The notes below the pieces were generated by a model, which saw only the letters and a program-made list of their open reading frames with translations, was not told where the DNA came from and made no database searches. A DNA stretch of 64,000 nucleotides, from NCBI GenBank assembly GCA_964017125.1, contig OZ024914.1, positions 22,502,282 to 22,566,281 of the forward strand. The letters run 5' to 3'. The first letter of the stretch is position 1. Every line of letters begins with the position of its first letter. Below, one piece after another: positions 32,496-42,130 of the stretch. A program made the translations under genes and the position numbers. The DNA comes from Flabesymbios commensalis. Lineage: Eukaryota > Annelida > Polychaeta > Terebellida > Flabelligeridae.

Positions 32496-35291
32496 ATGGA
32501 TAACAATTTACCACCAACTAAAAACGTTCAAATTATTCATGCTAACATTAACGGACTATATAAAAGAAGGACTGAACTAATTAACTATTTAAATGAATAT
32601 AAACCACATTTTGTGACTTTAAATGAAACTAGACTTAGAGAGCAAACTAGAATCAGAATTCCAAATTATAACCTTATCAGAAAAGATAGAAATATAATTT
32701 ATCCTAATGGGCGCCTGCAGAATGCAGCAGGCGGTGTAGCTATTTTAATTAGAAAAGATATCAAATTTAATGAAATAGATACTTCAGATTTTAACGAAGA
32801 ATTTTTGGCAATAAACTTCAAATCACAAGGTAAGACAGTGGCATTAGCAACTATTTATAACCCGCCAGATATTAAACCAAACATAGAGAATTTCAGGCAT
32901 ATAACTAATTTATATCCACTTTCAATTCTTATTGGAGATTTCAATTGTAAGCATACTTTTTTCGGATGTAAAGTAGGAAATACTAACGGAGACATTCTAT
33001 TTAACATAATTGAAGAATTAGACTTACTAATAACTAATGACAGCACTGCAACTTATAGACCAGGGACGTCCTCTGGCGGCGATCTACTAGATCTAGCGCT
33101 AGTTAGCCGCCAGATGGCGTCACGCATCCAATCATGTGATGTAGGCGATGACATTGGTTCAGATCATTTGCCAGTTCATTTAACTTTAGCTTCACCTCAA
33201 ATTCAAAAACAATTTCAGAGAGAAATTCTACAATATGAAAAAACAGATTGGAACAGGTTTAATAAAGAAATAATAAATAACTTAGATAGACTCGAACCTG
33301 AAACACCAGAGGAACTAGACTTAGCTAACGAAAAAATAAGCAATATAATTAAAGAAGGGCTAAATAAAGCGTGTCCTAAAGCAAAACGTAAAGATAAAGC
33401 ACTTTTTATCTCAAATGAAACAATGAAATTAATTAAATTAAAGAGACAAATTAGACGCTTAGCTAGAAATACGCAAAAAGCAGAGGATAAAACTCTATAT
33501 AATCAATTAAACAACTTAGTAAGTAAACAAGTAAACAAAGACAGAGAAGAATTTTGGAATCAGCAAACTAAAAAACTAGACGAAACTAAAGACTCTAAAG
33601 AATTTTGGAAAACTATCAATAGTATTAATGGTAAGAAACCAGGCGGCGCATCCAAGCCAATAATTAAAGAAAATGGTAATTTAACTCAAAACGACTTAGA
33701 AAAAGCAACCACGTTCGCTGAATCTTTAGGCAAAATTCATAATACTCACACAGGTGAAATTTTTGATGATGAATTTAAAAATTTAATAGATAAAGCTATA
33801 AATGAAAAATCGCAGCTTTTTTCAACTCTAAAAGAAAATAAAGTAGAAGATGGCGACGATAGTATACTACTCAGGGATATCTCGATTCAAGAAATAAAAC
33901 TACAATTAGATAGGACCAAAGGTAGGTCTGCTCCAGGAGCAGACGGAATTAAATACACTATAATTAAAAAATGTCCAGAAATAGTATTTGAGAATTTAAA
34001 AACTATGTACAATCAGTGCTTAAAAATAGGGTATTTTCCAAGTAAATGGAAGGAAGCTCAAGGAATTATGCTCCCAAAGCCTAAAAAAGACAATAAAATT
34101 CCAACTAACTATAGACCAATCAGTTTATTAAGTTGCATAGGCAAACTTTTTGAAAAAATAATTGCTCATAGAATGCGCAGTAAATTAGAAGAAGAAAATT
34201 TCTTTAATAAATGGCAAATAGGCTATAGAAACAAAAGATGTGCTATGGAACACATTCTCAGACTAGCTGATGATGCGCACATAGCACATAGCCGTCACCA
34301 TAAAGGAGCTGCAATCTTTATAGATGTAGAAAAAGCTTTTGATTCCGTATGGCACAACGGACTAAGATATAAATTAATGAATACAAATTTACCAGATAAA
34401 ATAGTAAGATTAATGTCTTCATTTATAACTGACAGGAAAATTTCAGTCAAAATAAATAATGAGACTTCAGACAAAATTTCACTTAATGCCGGCACACCTC
34501 AGGGCTCGGTTCTCAGCCCACTTCTATTCCTAATCTATGTAAATGATATACCAATAGATCCCTTCAGTAATACAGTAGGGGTCTCTCAGTTCGCAGACGA
34601 CCTGGGATTTTGGACTTTTGCTAAAAGTGAAAAAACAATTAAATATAGGCTAGCCAAAGTTTTATCAGACCTAGAAGCATGGTGCTCCAAGTGGAGAATA
34701 AAACTTAATGCTAAGAAAACGCAGCTTATAATGCTTAAAACTAAGAAAAATATAGAACTAGAACTTTTTGGCGAAAAACTCACTGCAATACAGCAAGCAA
34801 AATTGCTAGGAGTAACTTTAGATAAGAAACTGACTTTCAATGCTCATATAGATGAGAACGCTAAGAAAGGAAGGCAACGCCTTGGTCTGCTCAAACTCCT
34901 GAGCGGCTCAAAGTGGGGCTGTAAACCCAAAACACTAATGAGACTATATAAAAGTTATATACGTCCAGTATTAGAATACGGCGCTCCAGTAATTTTAGGA
35001 GCGTCAGAAGCGTATATCAAGAAACTTCAAATCATTCAAAATAAGGCCATCAGAATAGCCTACAAATTGGATCCACTTTCACACACTGAAGATATTCATA
35101 AAATTGCTAAGATCGATCTGATCAAAGATCGATTCCAAATTTTAACGTATAAATTCATAGATTCGCTCAAAGAGCATTCAGATCTTTTCAAACTTCAAAA
35201 TGAATTAAGAGCTTCAAGAATTAAAAGAGGGCATAAAACACATTTGGACAAATTAATATCAGAATATGCCGAAATTTATGATGAAAATTGA
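32496..35291 (+). CDS. Jockey-like LINE ORF2: endonuclease and reverse transcriptase, 931 aa, intact
   Basis: Nicks the target and copies element RNA. Apurinic-type endonuclease at the N-terminus: INGL near 17, NETR with E44, GDFN at 147-150, SDHLPV at 222-227. Reverse transcriptase: SAPGADGIKY near 480, NYRPISLLSCIGKLFEK near 540, FIDVEKAFDS at 608, GTPQGSVLSPLLF from 666, and the active site FADD at 699-702 (F in place of the usual Y). LYKSYIRPVLEYGAP follows in the thumb region. No RNase H; a length near 930 aa suits Jockey clade. The start is supported by the alignable Met of the second ORF2 (MDNN). AGTACAGTACAGTACTTA lies 24-7 bp upstream, as in the second copy. AT-rich codon use contrasts with ORF1. 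Confidence 0.93.
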   Translation: MDNNLPPTKNVQIIHANINGLYKRRTELINYLNEYKPHFVTLNETRLREQTRIRIPNYNLIRKDRNIIYPNGRLQNAAGGVAILIRKDIKFNEIDTSDFNEEFLAINFKSQGKTVALATIYNPPDIKPNIENFRHITNLYPLSILIGDFNCKHTFFGCKVGNTNGDILFNIIEELDLLITNDSTATYRPGTSSGGDLLDLALVSRQMASRIQSCDVGDDIGSDHLPVHLTLASPQIQKQFQREILQYEKTDWNRFNKEIINNLDRLEPETPEELDLANEKISNIIKEGLNKACPKAKRKDKALFISNETMKLIKLKRQIRRLARNTQKAEDKTLYNQLNNLVSKQVNKDREEFWNQQTKKLDETKDSKEFWKTINSINGKKPGGASKPIIKENGNLTQNDLEKATTFAESLGKIHNTHTGEIFDDEFKNLIDKAINEKSQLFSTLKENKVEDGDDSILLRDISIQEIKLQLDRTKGRSAPGADGIKYTIIKKCPEIVFENLKTMYNQCLKIGYFPSKWKEAQGIMLPKPKKDNKIPTNYRPISLLSCIGKLFEKIIAHRMRSKLEEENFFNKWQIGYRNKRCAMEHILRLADDAHIAHSRHHKGAAIFIDVEKAFDSVWHNGLRYKLMNTNLPDKIVRLMSSFITDRKISVKINNETSDKISLNAGTPQGSVLSPLLFLIYVNDIPIDPFSNTVGVSQFADDLGFWTFAKSEKTIKYRLAKVLSDLEAWCSKWRIKLNAKKTQLIMLKTKKNIELELFGEKLTAIQQAKLLGVTLDKKLTFNAHIDENAKKGRQRLGLLKLLSGSKWGCKPKTLMRLYKSYIRPVLEYGAPVILGASEAYIKKLQIIQNKAIRIAYKLDPLSHTEDIHKIAKIDLIKDRFQILTYKFIDSLKEHSDLFKLQNELRASRIKRGHKTHLDKLISEYAEIYDEN

Positions 35292-36470
35292 GACTGCTGT
35301 TTGAATGCGGCTAGAGCTGTGTCAATGCCGGTCCGGCGTCAACAGCGTTGGGCCGACATTGACGCAACACTGGCAGCGTTGGCAGCATGGTGAGTGACAG
35401 AAACACCGAAGTGCTTTCACAGTGTGTCTACCGCGGTGCCAATGTCGGTCCAGCGCTAACAACGCTGAGCCGGCATTGGCGCGACGCTAGCGGCGCTGAC
35501 AAGCACTCGTGAGTGTGATAACAGCGTTGACGCGTTGACGGGCCAACACCTACGGCGTTGGTCAGCCACCGCGTCACGATAACAACAGACGTCACAGTCT
35601 GTTGTCACTCACCACATGTCACCGCAGGGGGTGATAATCCACATAATTGTCACCCCCCGCGAGGACTGTCATGGTGAGTGAAAGCAAGGGTTTAAATCCC
35701 CTGGTGGCTCTGAAAAGAGAACAAGCGAACTTTCTTAATTTCACAATTAAGATGACACGCTTCTAGGAATTTTCTATTTCTCAAATTATCAACTTCAGAC
35801 ACCTTTTAGACCATTCCACCCAAATTCAATGAAATTCCATAACTCTGACGTTCTTTCTCAGGGTATGCGGGAGTATGGCGATGGCACACAGACAGTCAGG
35901 CAAACAACACGAGGTAAATTGATCACATTTGATCCAAAATTCAGAACGCAATTTTAAGTATGTCAAACATACTAAGTGAACTTAAGTGTACACGAGAGGC
36001 ATAGGTTTAATAAAAGAAATGTCTCAAATGTTCATTTAAAGGATCTGTCAAAACTAACACTTTATCGGCCTTTTCCATCCAGATTTCAAGAGTTAAGACA
36101 CGAGATATAGGGCAGCTACCGGCTGATTCAACACCTCATTTAGACCACCGCGACCCTCTGTTCGCCGAGGGCGCATCAAAATTAATTAAATTCTAAAATG
36201 CTTCTGTTTCCAGGTTCCTTGCCTCCCTTGCCAACCAGACATTTTCTAATGAGTATTATATACTAATGAAATATTTGGATAGGCTAAGAGAAAGCTTTCA
36301 TACAAGCTTCGAATGCCTTAATCCCACTCTCAGCACCCTTCGGGTGCTAGGGTTCACTCAGCAGCTATTATACCACTTAAGTGGTAAGACAACCTTTCAC
36401 TTTTTCAACTAACTAACCTAGAGACCCGTTAGGGACCGCTCTAAAAGTACAGTACAGTACTTAGCGACTC
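35292..36470 (+). other. 3' UTR of first LINE cassette
   Basis: GC-rich imperfect stem-loops of the type GCCAATGTCGGTCCAGCGC / GCGTTGGGCCGACATTG at 35315-35580, then CCCTGGTGGCTCTGAAAAG near 35699, CCAGACATTTT near 36233 and a tight hairpin AGCACCCTTCGGGTGCT at 36332-36348. All these landmarks recur in the same order after the second ORF2. No poly(A) end was found. Confidence 0.7.
36446..36463 (+). promoter_or_regulatory. AGTACAGTACAGTACTTA box before second ORF2
   Basis: Identical to 32472-32489 and placed 15-32 bp upstream of the ATG at 36478. Confidence 0.5.
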
Positions 36471-36477
36471 ACACAGC

Positions 36478-39305
36478 ATGGACAACAACAATATTTTCAA
36501 AACAGACAACATTAAATTATTCCACATTAATATAAACGGCCTACATGGTAGAAAAGCTGAATTAATTAACTATTTAAACGACTGTAAACCTCATTTTGTA
36601 ACGTTAAATGAGACTAAACTACGAGAACAAACTATAATTAGGATACCAAACTACCACCTAGTGAGAAAAGATAGAACTATACCAAAAAATAATGATAAAA
36701 AAAACGATAAAAATAAAAATAAAGAAAACCGAAATCTCGGAGGAGGAGTAGGAATACTAATTAGAAAAGACATAAAATATAATGAAATAGACACGTCAGA
36801 TTTCGAAGAAGAATTTCTAGCAATTAATTTCAAATCTCAGGGCAAAACTATAGCCCTGGCCACAATATACAACCCGCCAGGCAACACGCCTAATAAAAAT
36901 AACTTCAAACACATATTAAAATCACACCCACTCGCCATATTTATGGGAGACTATAATTGTAAACATGTATTTTTTGGATGTAAAAAAGCAAATAAAGAAG
37001 GTGACATTCTATTCGATATATTAGAAGAATTAGAACTGTTAATAACAAATGACGACACCCCAACCCATAGACCAGGCACCAACATAGGGGATTTATTAGA
37101 TCTAGCAATAGTCAGCCGCCAGATGGCGCCTAGAATAGAATCATGTGAAATAGGACAAGATATAGGCAGTGACCACCTCCCAGTTCACTTAACCCTAACA
37201 TCCCCAGAAATCCAAAAGCAAAATCAAAAAGAAATACTACAATATGAAAAAACAGACTGGAAAAGATTAAATAAACACATAGAACATAATTTAGAAAAAA
37301 GCAAAGCGGAAACCCCTCTTGAAATAGATAGAGACAGTGACGTCCTAATAAACGCAATCAACGAAGGGTTAAATAAATCATGCCCTAAAGCAAAAATAAA
37401 AGACAGGGCCTTCTACATATCTGAAGAAACTATTAAATTAATTAAATTAAAAAGACAGATCAGACGTCAAGCCCAAAAAACACAAGACCCCGAGCTTAAA
37501 AATCTATACAACCAGCTAGACACGCTAGTCAAAAAAGCAATACAAGATGATAAAAGAAACGAATGGGAAAAAACCACCAAGCTCCTAGACGAAACCAAGG
37601 ATTGTAGATTATATTGGAGAACTATCAATAATATAAACGGAAATAAATAAAGGGTGTCTCAAAACCTATTATACAGGAAGATGGCTCCTTAACTAAAAAC
37701 GACCTTGAAAAGGCCAACACATTTGCAAAAAGCTTAGGAAAAATACATAACACACACGAAGGGGATATTTTTGATAAAGACTTCAAAATTGAAGTTGAAA
37801 ATAAAATCGACCAAAACTCCAACCTATTTTCGCCCCTTAGTGATAATAAAAATGAGCCAGGGGACGACAATCCAATCATGAGAGAAATCACAGTATCTGA
37901 AATAAAACTTCAATTAAATAAAACTAAAGGTAAATCAGCGCCAGGCGCCGATGGAATAAAATATCCAATTCTGAAAAAATGTCCAAATATAGTATTTGAA
38001 AATCTAGCACATATCTATAACCAATGCTTAAATATCGGTTACTTCCCGAAAAAATGGAAAGAAGCCACAGGTACAATGATACCCAAACCTAAAAAAGACC
38101 CAAAAATAGTCACAAACTACAGGCCCATAAGCCTACTTAGTTGTGTAGGAAAACTTTTTGAAAAAATATTAGCCAACAGAATACGAAGTAAACTAGAGGA
38201 AGAAAATTTCTTTAACTTATGGCAGATAGGATACAGAAATAAAAGATGCGCAATGGAACATGTACTAAGACTAGTAGACGATGCCCAAATAGCCCAGACA
38301 AAAAACCAAGTAGGAGCTGCTGTCTTCATAGACGTAGAAAAAGCATTTGATTCAGTATGGCACGACGGCCTAAAATACAAGTTAATGAACAGTAACCTGC
38401 CTCGAAAAATAGTCAGACTAATGGCATCATTTATCACAAACAGGAAAATAGCAGTAAACATAAACGGAACAATATCTGACCAAATCCCACTAAATGCGGG
38501 TACACCTCAGGGCTCGGTCCTCAGCCCTCTTCTCTTTTTAATATATGTGAATGATATACCAATAGATCCACTAAACAACAATGTCAGTGTATCCCAATTC
38601 GCTGATGACTTAGGATTCTGGACCTTTGCCAAAAACGGCAGAATAATTCAATATAGATTGGCAAAAACACTATCAGATTTAGAAATTTGGTGTTCCAAAT
38701 GGAGGATAAAACTGAACGCGAAAAAAACACAATTACTACTAATCAGACAAACAAAACAAAGAAATCTAAACATAAATCTAGAATTATTTGGTGAAAAATT
38801 AATAAATACAGACAATACAAAACTCCTCGCAGTCACACTAGAAGAAAATTTAAGCTTTAAAGCCCACATAGATGATATAGCAAAAAGAGGACGAATGCGC
38901 CTAAATCTTTTAAAAATTTTAAGTGGGACTACATGGGGCTGTAAACCACAGACTCTCATGAGACTGTATAAGGCATATATAAGGCCAGTATTAGAGTACG
39001 GCGCTATAGTTATGCTTTCAGCTAAAGACCAAGCAATTAAAAAACTCCAGATTATTCAAAATAAAGCTATTAAAATAGCATTCAGATTACATCCACGATC
39101 CAGGACCAATGAAATTCACAAATTGGCTGAGATTCCACTGATAAAAACCAGGCTTGAAGAATTATCCACCAATTTCATCTGTTCACTAAATGAAAATTCA
39201 GAATTATTTAAACAACAAAATATAATTCGTGCAGCACGAATAAAAAGAGGTCACAAAACGCTACTAGATAAACTCCAGAATATTTATAAAGAACATCATA
39301 ATTGA
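36478..39305 (+). pseudogene. Second Jockey-like ORF2, diverged paralogue with one frameshift
   Basis: Same architecture as the first ORF2 (endonuclease: INGL, NETK, GDYN, SDHLPV; RT: SAPGADGIKY, NYRPISLLSCVGKLFEK, FIDVEKAFDS, GTPQGSVLSPLLF, FADDLGFW). Amino-acid identity is about 70% by eye, while synonymous sites differ heavily. The frame is open at 36478-37650, then shifts at about 37648 (GGAAATAAATAAAGGG region), and the homology continues in another frame to 39305, so it was probably inactivated recently. No ORF1 precedes it. It reads as a separate subfamily rather than a tandem duplicate of the first. Confidence 0.88.
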
Positions 39306-40766
39306 ATTATTATTACTGACACTGCATGCTAGTCTGTGTTTTAGACGGAGGGGTGGACTGGCGACTGCTGCCTGAGCTGTCAGTTAAGGTCAGGTCTGTT
39401 TTGACGGCAGCGGCAAGGCGAGACGTGCCACACGACAACAGACAAACTAATCACTAAATCGGTGTCGGGCCAATGTCGGCCCAACGCTTACGGCGTTGGG
39501 CCGGCATCGGATCGATACCCCTCAGCTGGCCGGTGGCGTATCCACACACACCAGGCGGGCATTGTCTACGGCAACTCAGCAGTCCCAGCAGAAGAATGCA
39601 AGACATTGGGGTGACTGCGGGCCAATGTCGATCCAACGCTTCCAGCGTTGGGCCGGCATTGAACCGCCGCCTCTACGCGGACACAGTGGCAACATTCCAA
39701 CCATCATACTCTGCCATCAGCTTGCACACCTGCACAATCACACTATACAGCATGTAAACAATACACGCCAAGACGGCAACACAACAGGCACCTTGAATTA
39801 ACACTCTGACACCCAAATCAAAAGAAACACAAATAACAACATACACATACACTATACCGGTGCTCAACTTATGATAACCCTCAGGTTGTCAGAGCGCTGG
39901 TTAGGGTATTTTAATACCCTGGTGGCTTTGAAAAGAATTCTAAAACAGCGCAAGTAACTTGATTCCACAATCAAGCTAATCCGCTGCTATTTCCAATCTT
40001 TATTATTCCAACTCTACCGTACAGTTTTCGGAACTCTGGCAATCAAATCAATTCAAATATCTTCATGGCTCTCTTGGCTTCTACCTGGCGGGCTGGTGTA
40101 TGTGACTGGCAACGGATTGGTAAGTGCATCAACACCAGGGTTCAATTCAGATCAAATTAGATCGTATTAGATCAACCATTGAGCAATGAAGCATGGAATG
40201 AGTACCGTCCTCTAGCAATTACTGCAACAGTCGACATTTCTAATGTCGCGCTGTATAAGCCAGTAGCAGGGTAGATTTAACCAACCATGCATACAGCTCA
40301 ATGCAAAAAATTTGAAATTGATAATTTTTTCAACAGACGGGCCACTAGCCCTTTAATTTCAAGCGATTCTTAGACATTCATAATCATATGGAAGTCTAAT
40401 TAAGCTGCAAAATTTATTTCAACTGCTTTTCATATTCAGAGAATAAAATTATAGTTCGAGATGGAGATCAGAGATACGAGGATAGCAAATGGCTTATTTC
40501 AACACCTCTTTCTTTAAACGACCCTTGGAATCCCAAGGTCATCAAATTCAATTTCAGCTTTCCAGGTTCCAGTCCTCCTTTCCACCCAGACATTTTGTAT
40601 ACAGAAGGAATTGGTAGGCTAAAAAGGGCTCACTAACAAGAGATCCTAATGCCATTATCTCACTCTCAGCACCCTTCGGGTGCTAGGGTTCTACACATTA
40701 TTATATTGTTAAATTTCAAAGCGAGAGAAATTTCCCACTTAACTAACCATTCTTTTAGACGCTGCG
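39306..40766 (+). other. 3' UTR of second LINE cassette, up to the internal complementary region
   Basis: Repeats the landmarks of 35292-36470: GC-rich stem-loops (GGCCAATGTCGGCCCAACGC with inverse, 39468-39510; another at 39620-39665), CCCTGGTGGCTTTGAAAAG near 39917, CCAGACATTTTG near 40586 and the hairpin AGCACCCTTCGGGTGCT at 40668-40684. It ends directly at the internal complementary region. Small frames in 39454-39867 follow from the stem-loops. Confidence 0.7.
40668..40684. terminator. Conserved hairpin near the 3' end of the left arm
   Basis: AGCACCCTTCGGGTGCT: 7-bp arms with a TTC-type loop, embedded in CTCTCAG...AGGGTTC. An exact copy is at 36332-36348. Likely an RNA 3' structure (recognition or processing); true termination is not shown. 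Confidence 0.45.
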
Positions 40767-40883
40767 GTCGTTACCATTTCGGCACAGTCTTTATTAAAAC
40801 ATCAATTTTAATACGCTATGCGTCAAAATTGACATATTTTAATGAAAGGAACTGTGCCTTCAATGGTAACGACATTAAATGGG
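40767..40883. repeat. Internal complementary region (joined copy of both element ends)
   Basis: Positions 40767-40836 are the exact inverse of the outer left end (63 of 63 bases over the core). Positions 40839-40883 are the inverse of the outer right end with one mismatch. The two are joined by TT at 40837-40838. This is the hallmark by which DIRS elements template a closed circle. It shows that 29460 and 46480 are the two ends of one element. Confidence 0.95.
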
Positions 40884-41062
40884 ATTTGTTGTAACGTCTA
40901 AAAGTGGCCAGCTATAAAATTAATCTATATATTTCTGAATTTTACCAAAATAATAAATTCTATTATGAGATACAACAAAATATGTTCTCACAGACTAAAA
41001 TTCATATGTACAATTATGTTTTTTGTATATATAGATCCATTATCTATATAATTTCATATTTT

Positions 41063-41068
<6 letters not shown>

Positions 41069-41097
<29 letters not shown>
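41069..41097 (-). repeat. 29-base poly(T), i.e. poly(A) on the DIRS coding strand
   Basis: An uninterrupted T run lying between the end of the recombinase region and the internal complementary region. On the minus strand it reads as a poly(A) tract just after the last DIRS gene. Confidence 0.95.
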
Positions 41098-41110
41098 CCT
41101 TTTTTAGGAG

Positions 41111-42130
41111 CTAAACATCTCCTAACACCGCCCTCTGAACAGACAAATGTTCAGAGGCCGGGGCCCCCTGTGGAAGGGGTCTTAAGTAATACCTGGACAT
41201 TGTCTTAACACTTGACCAGTCAGCCGCAGCCATGATAGTAGAAATAGGTACTGCCTTGGCTGCGGCCCATGTAGCCGAAGCTGCTCTCGTCGACCCTCCT
41301 GGAGCCTGAATATTTGATAGCTCCAGGACTCGTGACAACCAAGATCTAATCGTTTGCCTCCCTGCGGGTCTAAACGGAGCAACAGTAGTACGCAGTAACT
41401 GCATACTACCCTGTCTCTCCTCCTCAGTTCTCCTCAGGTACTCTCTGAGATTTTCCAATGGACATAGTTCTGCAGCCTGCTGTTTAGAAATGACTATGTC
41501 CTTAGGGATATGTCCCGGTCTGTCCTGCTTTGCCCCAAAAGCAAGGTGGAAACGCCAGGAATCCGTTGACCTGAACAGGTGATTGCTGTCTATGTGTAAT
41601 AATGACAGATCACTAGCCCTTCTGGCAGAAGCCAGAGCCAACAACATCGTCAATCTTCAGGTTAATCTTGACCTAGGTAAAGCTTCCGCTAAACCCCAAG
41701 ATCTGAGCTCCTCCAGAACCTCTGAAACGCTCCAGATCGGTTTCACCTTTCCCTTTGGAGGCCTCGCTAAATATACAGCCTTCATAAACCTGCTGATCAT
41801 AGGGTGCTGGCTCAGAGGATTCTGAGTTAAGGGGTCTATGATGGTAGCCACAGCCGCCCTATGTGTCCTGATCGATGACCAGGCCATACGTCTGTCTCTG
41901 TATAAGAACCACAAGAAATTTGCAAACTGCCCTACAGAAGGCTCAGTTCTTGATACAGCACCTCCTGCGCACCAGTCTGGCCAGGTTCTCCAAGCGTATG
42001 AGTACTGCGTTTTCGTGGAGCCCCTCCATGATCCACAAATAAACTCTGCCAGGGTTTGATCTGCCCCCTGACCTTGGAAGGACTCCCGGAGATGGACCAA
42101 ACTGTCAGCCTGAGCTTCCCCAGGAAGGGC
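41111..42130 (-). mobile_element. DIRS tyrosine recombinase region
   Basis: Catalyses insertion of the circular DNA copy (known for DIRS). The N-terminal SAM-like part reads TQYSYAWRTWPDWCAGG and VGQFANFLWFLYRDRR; the catalytic part has SARRASDLSLLHID (first Arg box), GGSTRAASATWAA (second Arg box) and ADWSSVKTMSRYYL (Tyr). The spacing and boxes suit DIRS rather than Ngaro or Crypton recombinases. Treated as a fossil gene that is not wholly intact. Confidence 0.8.
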
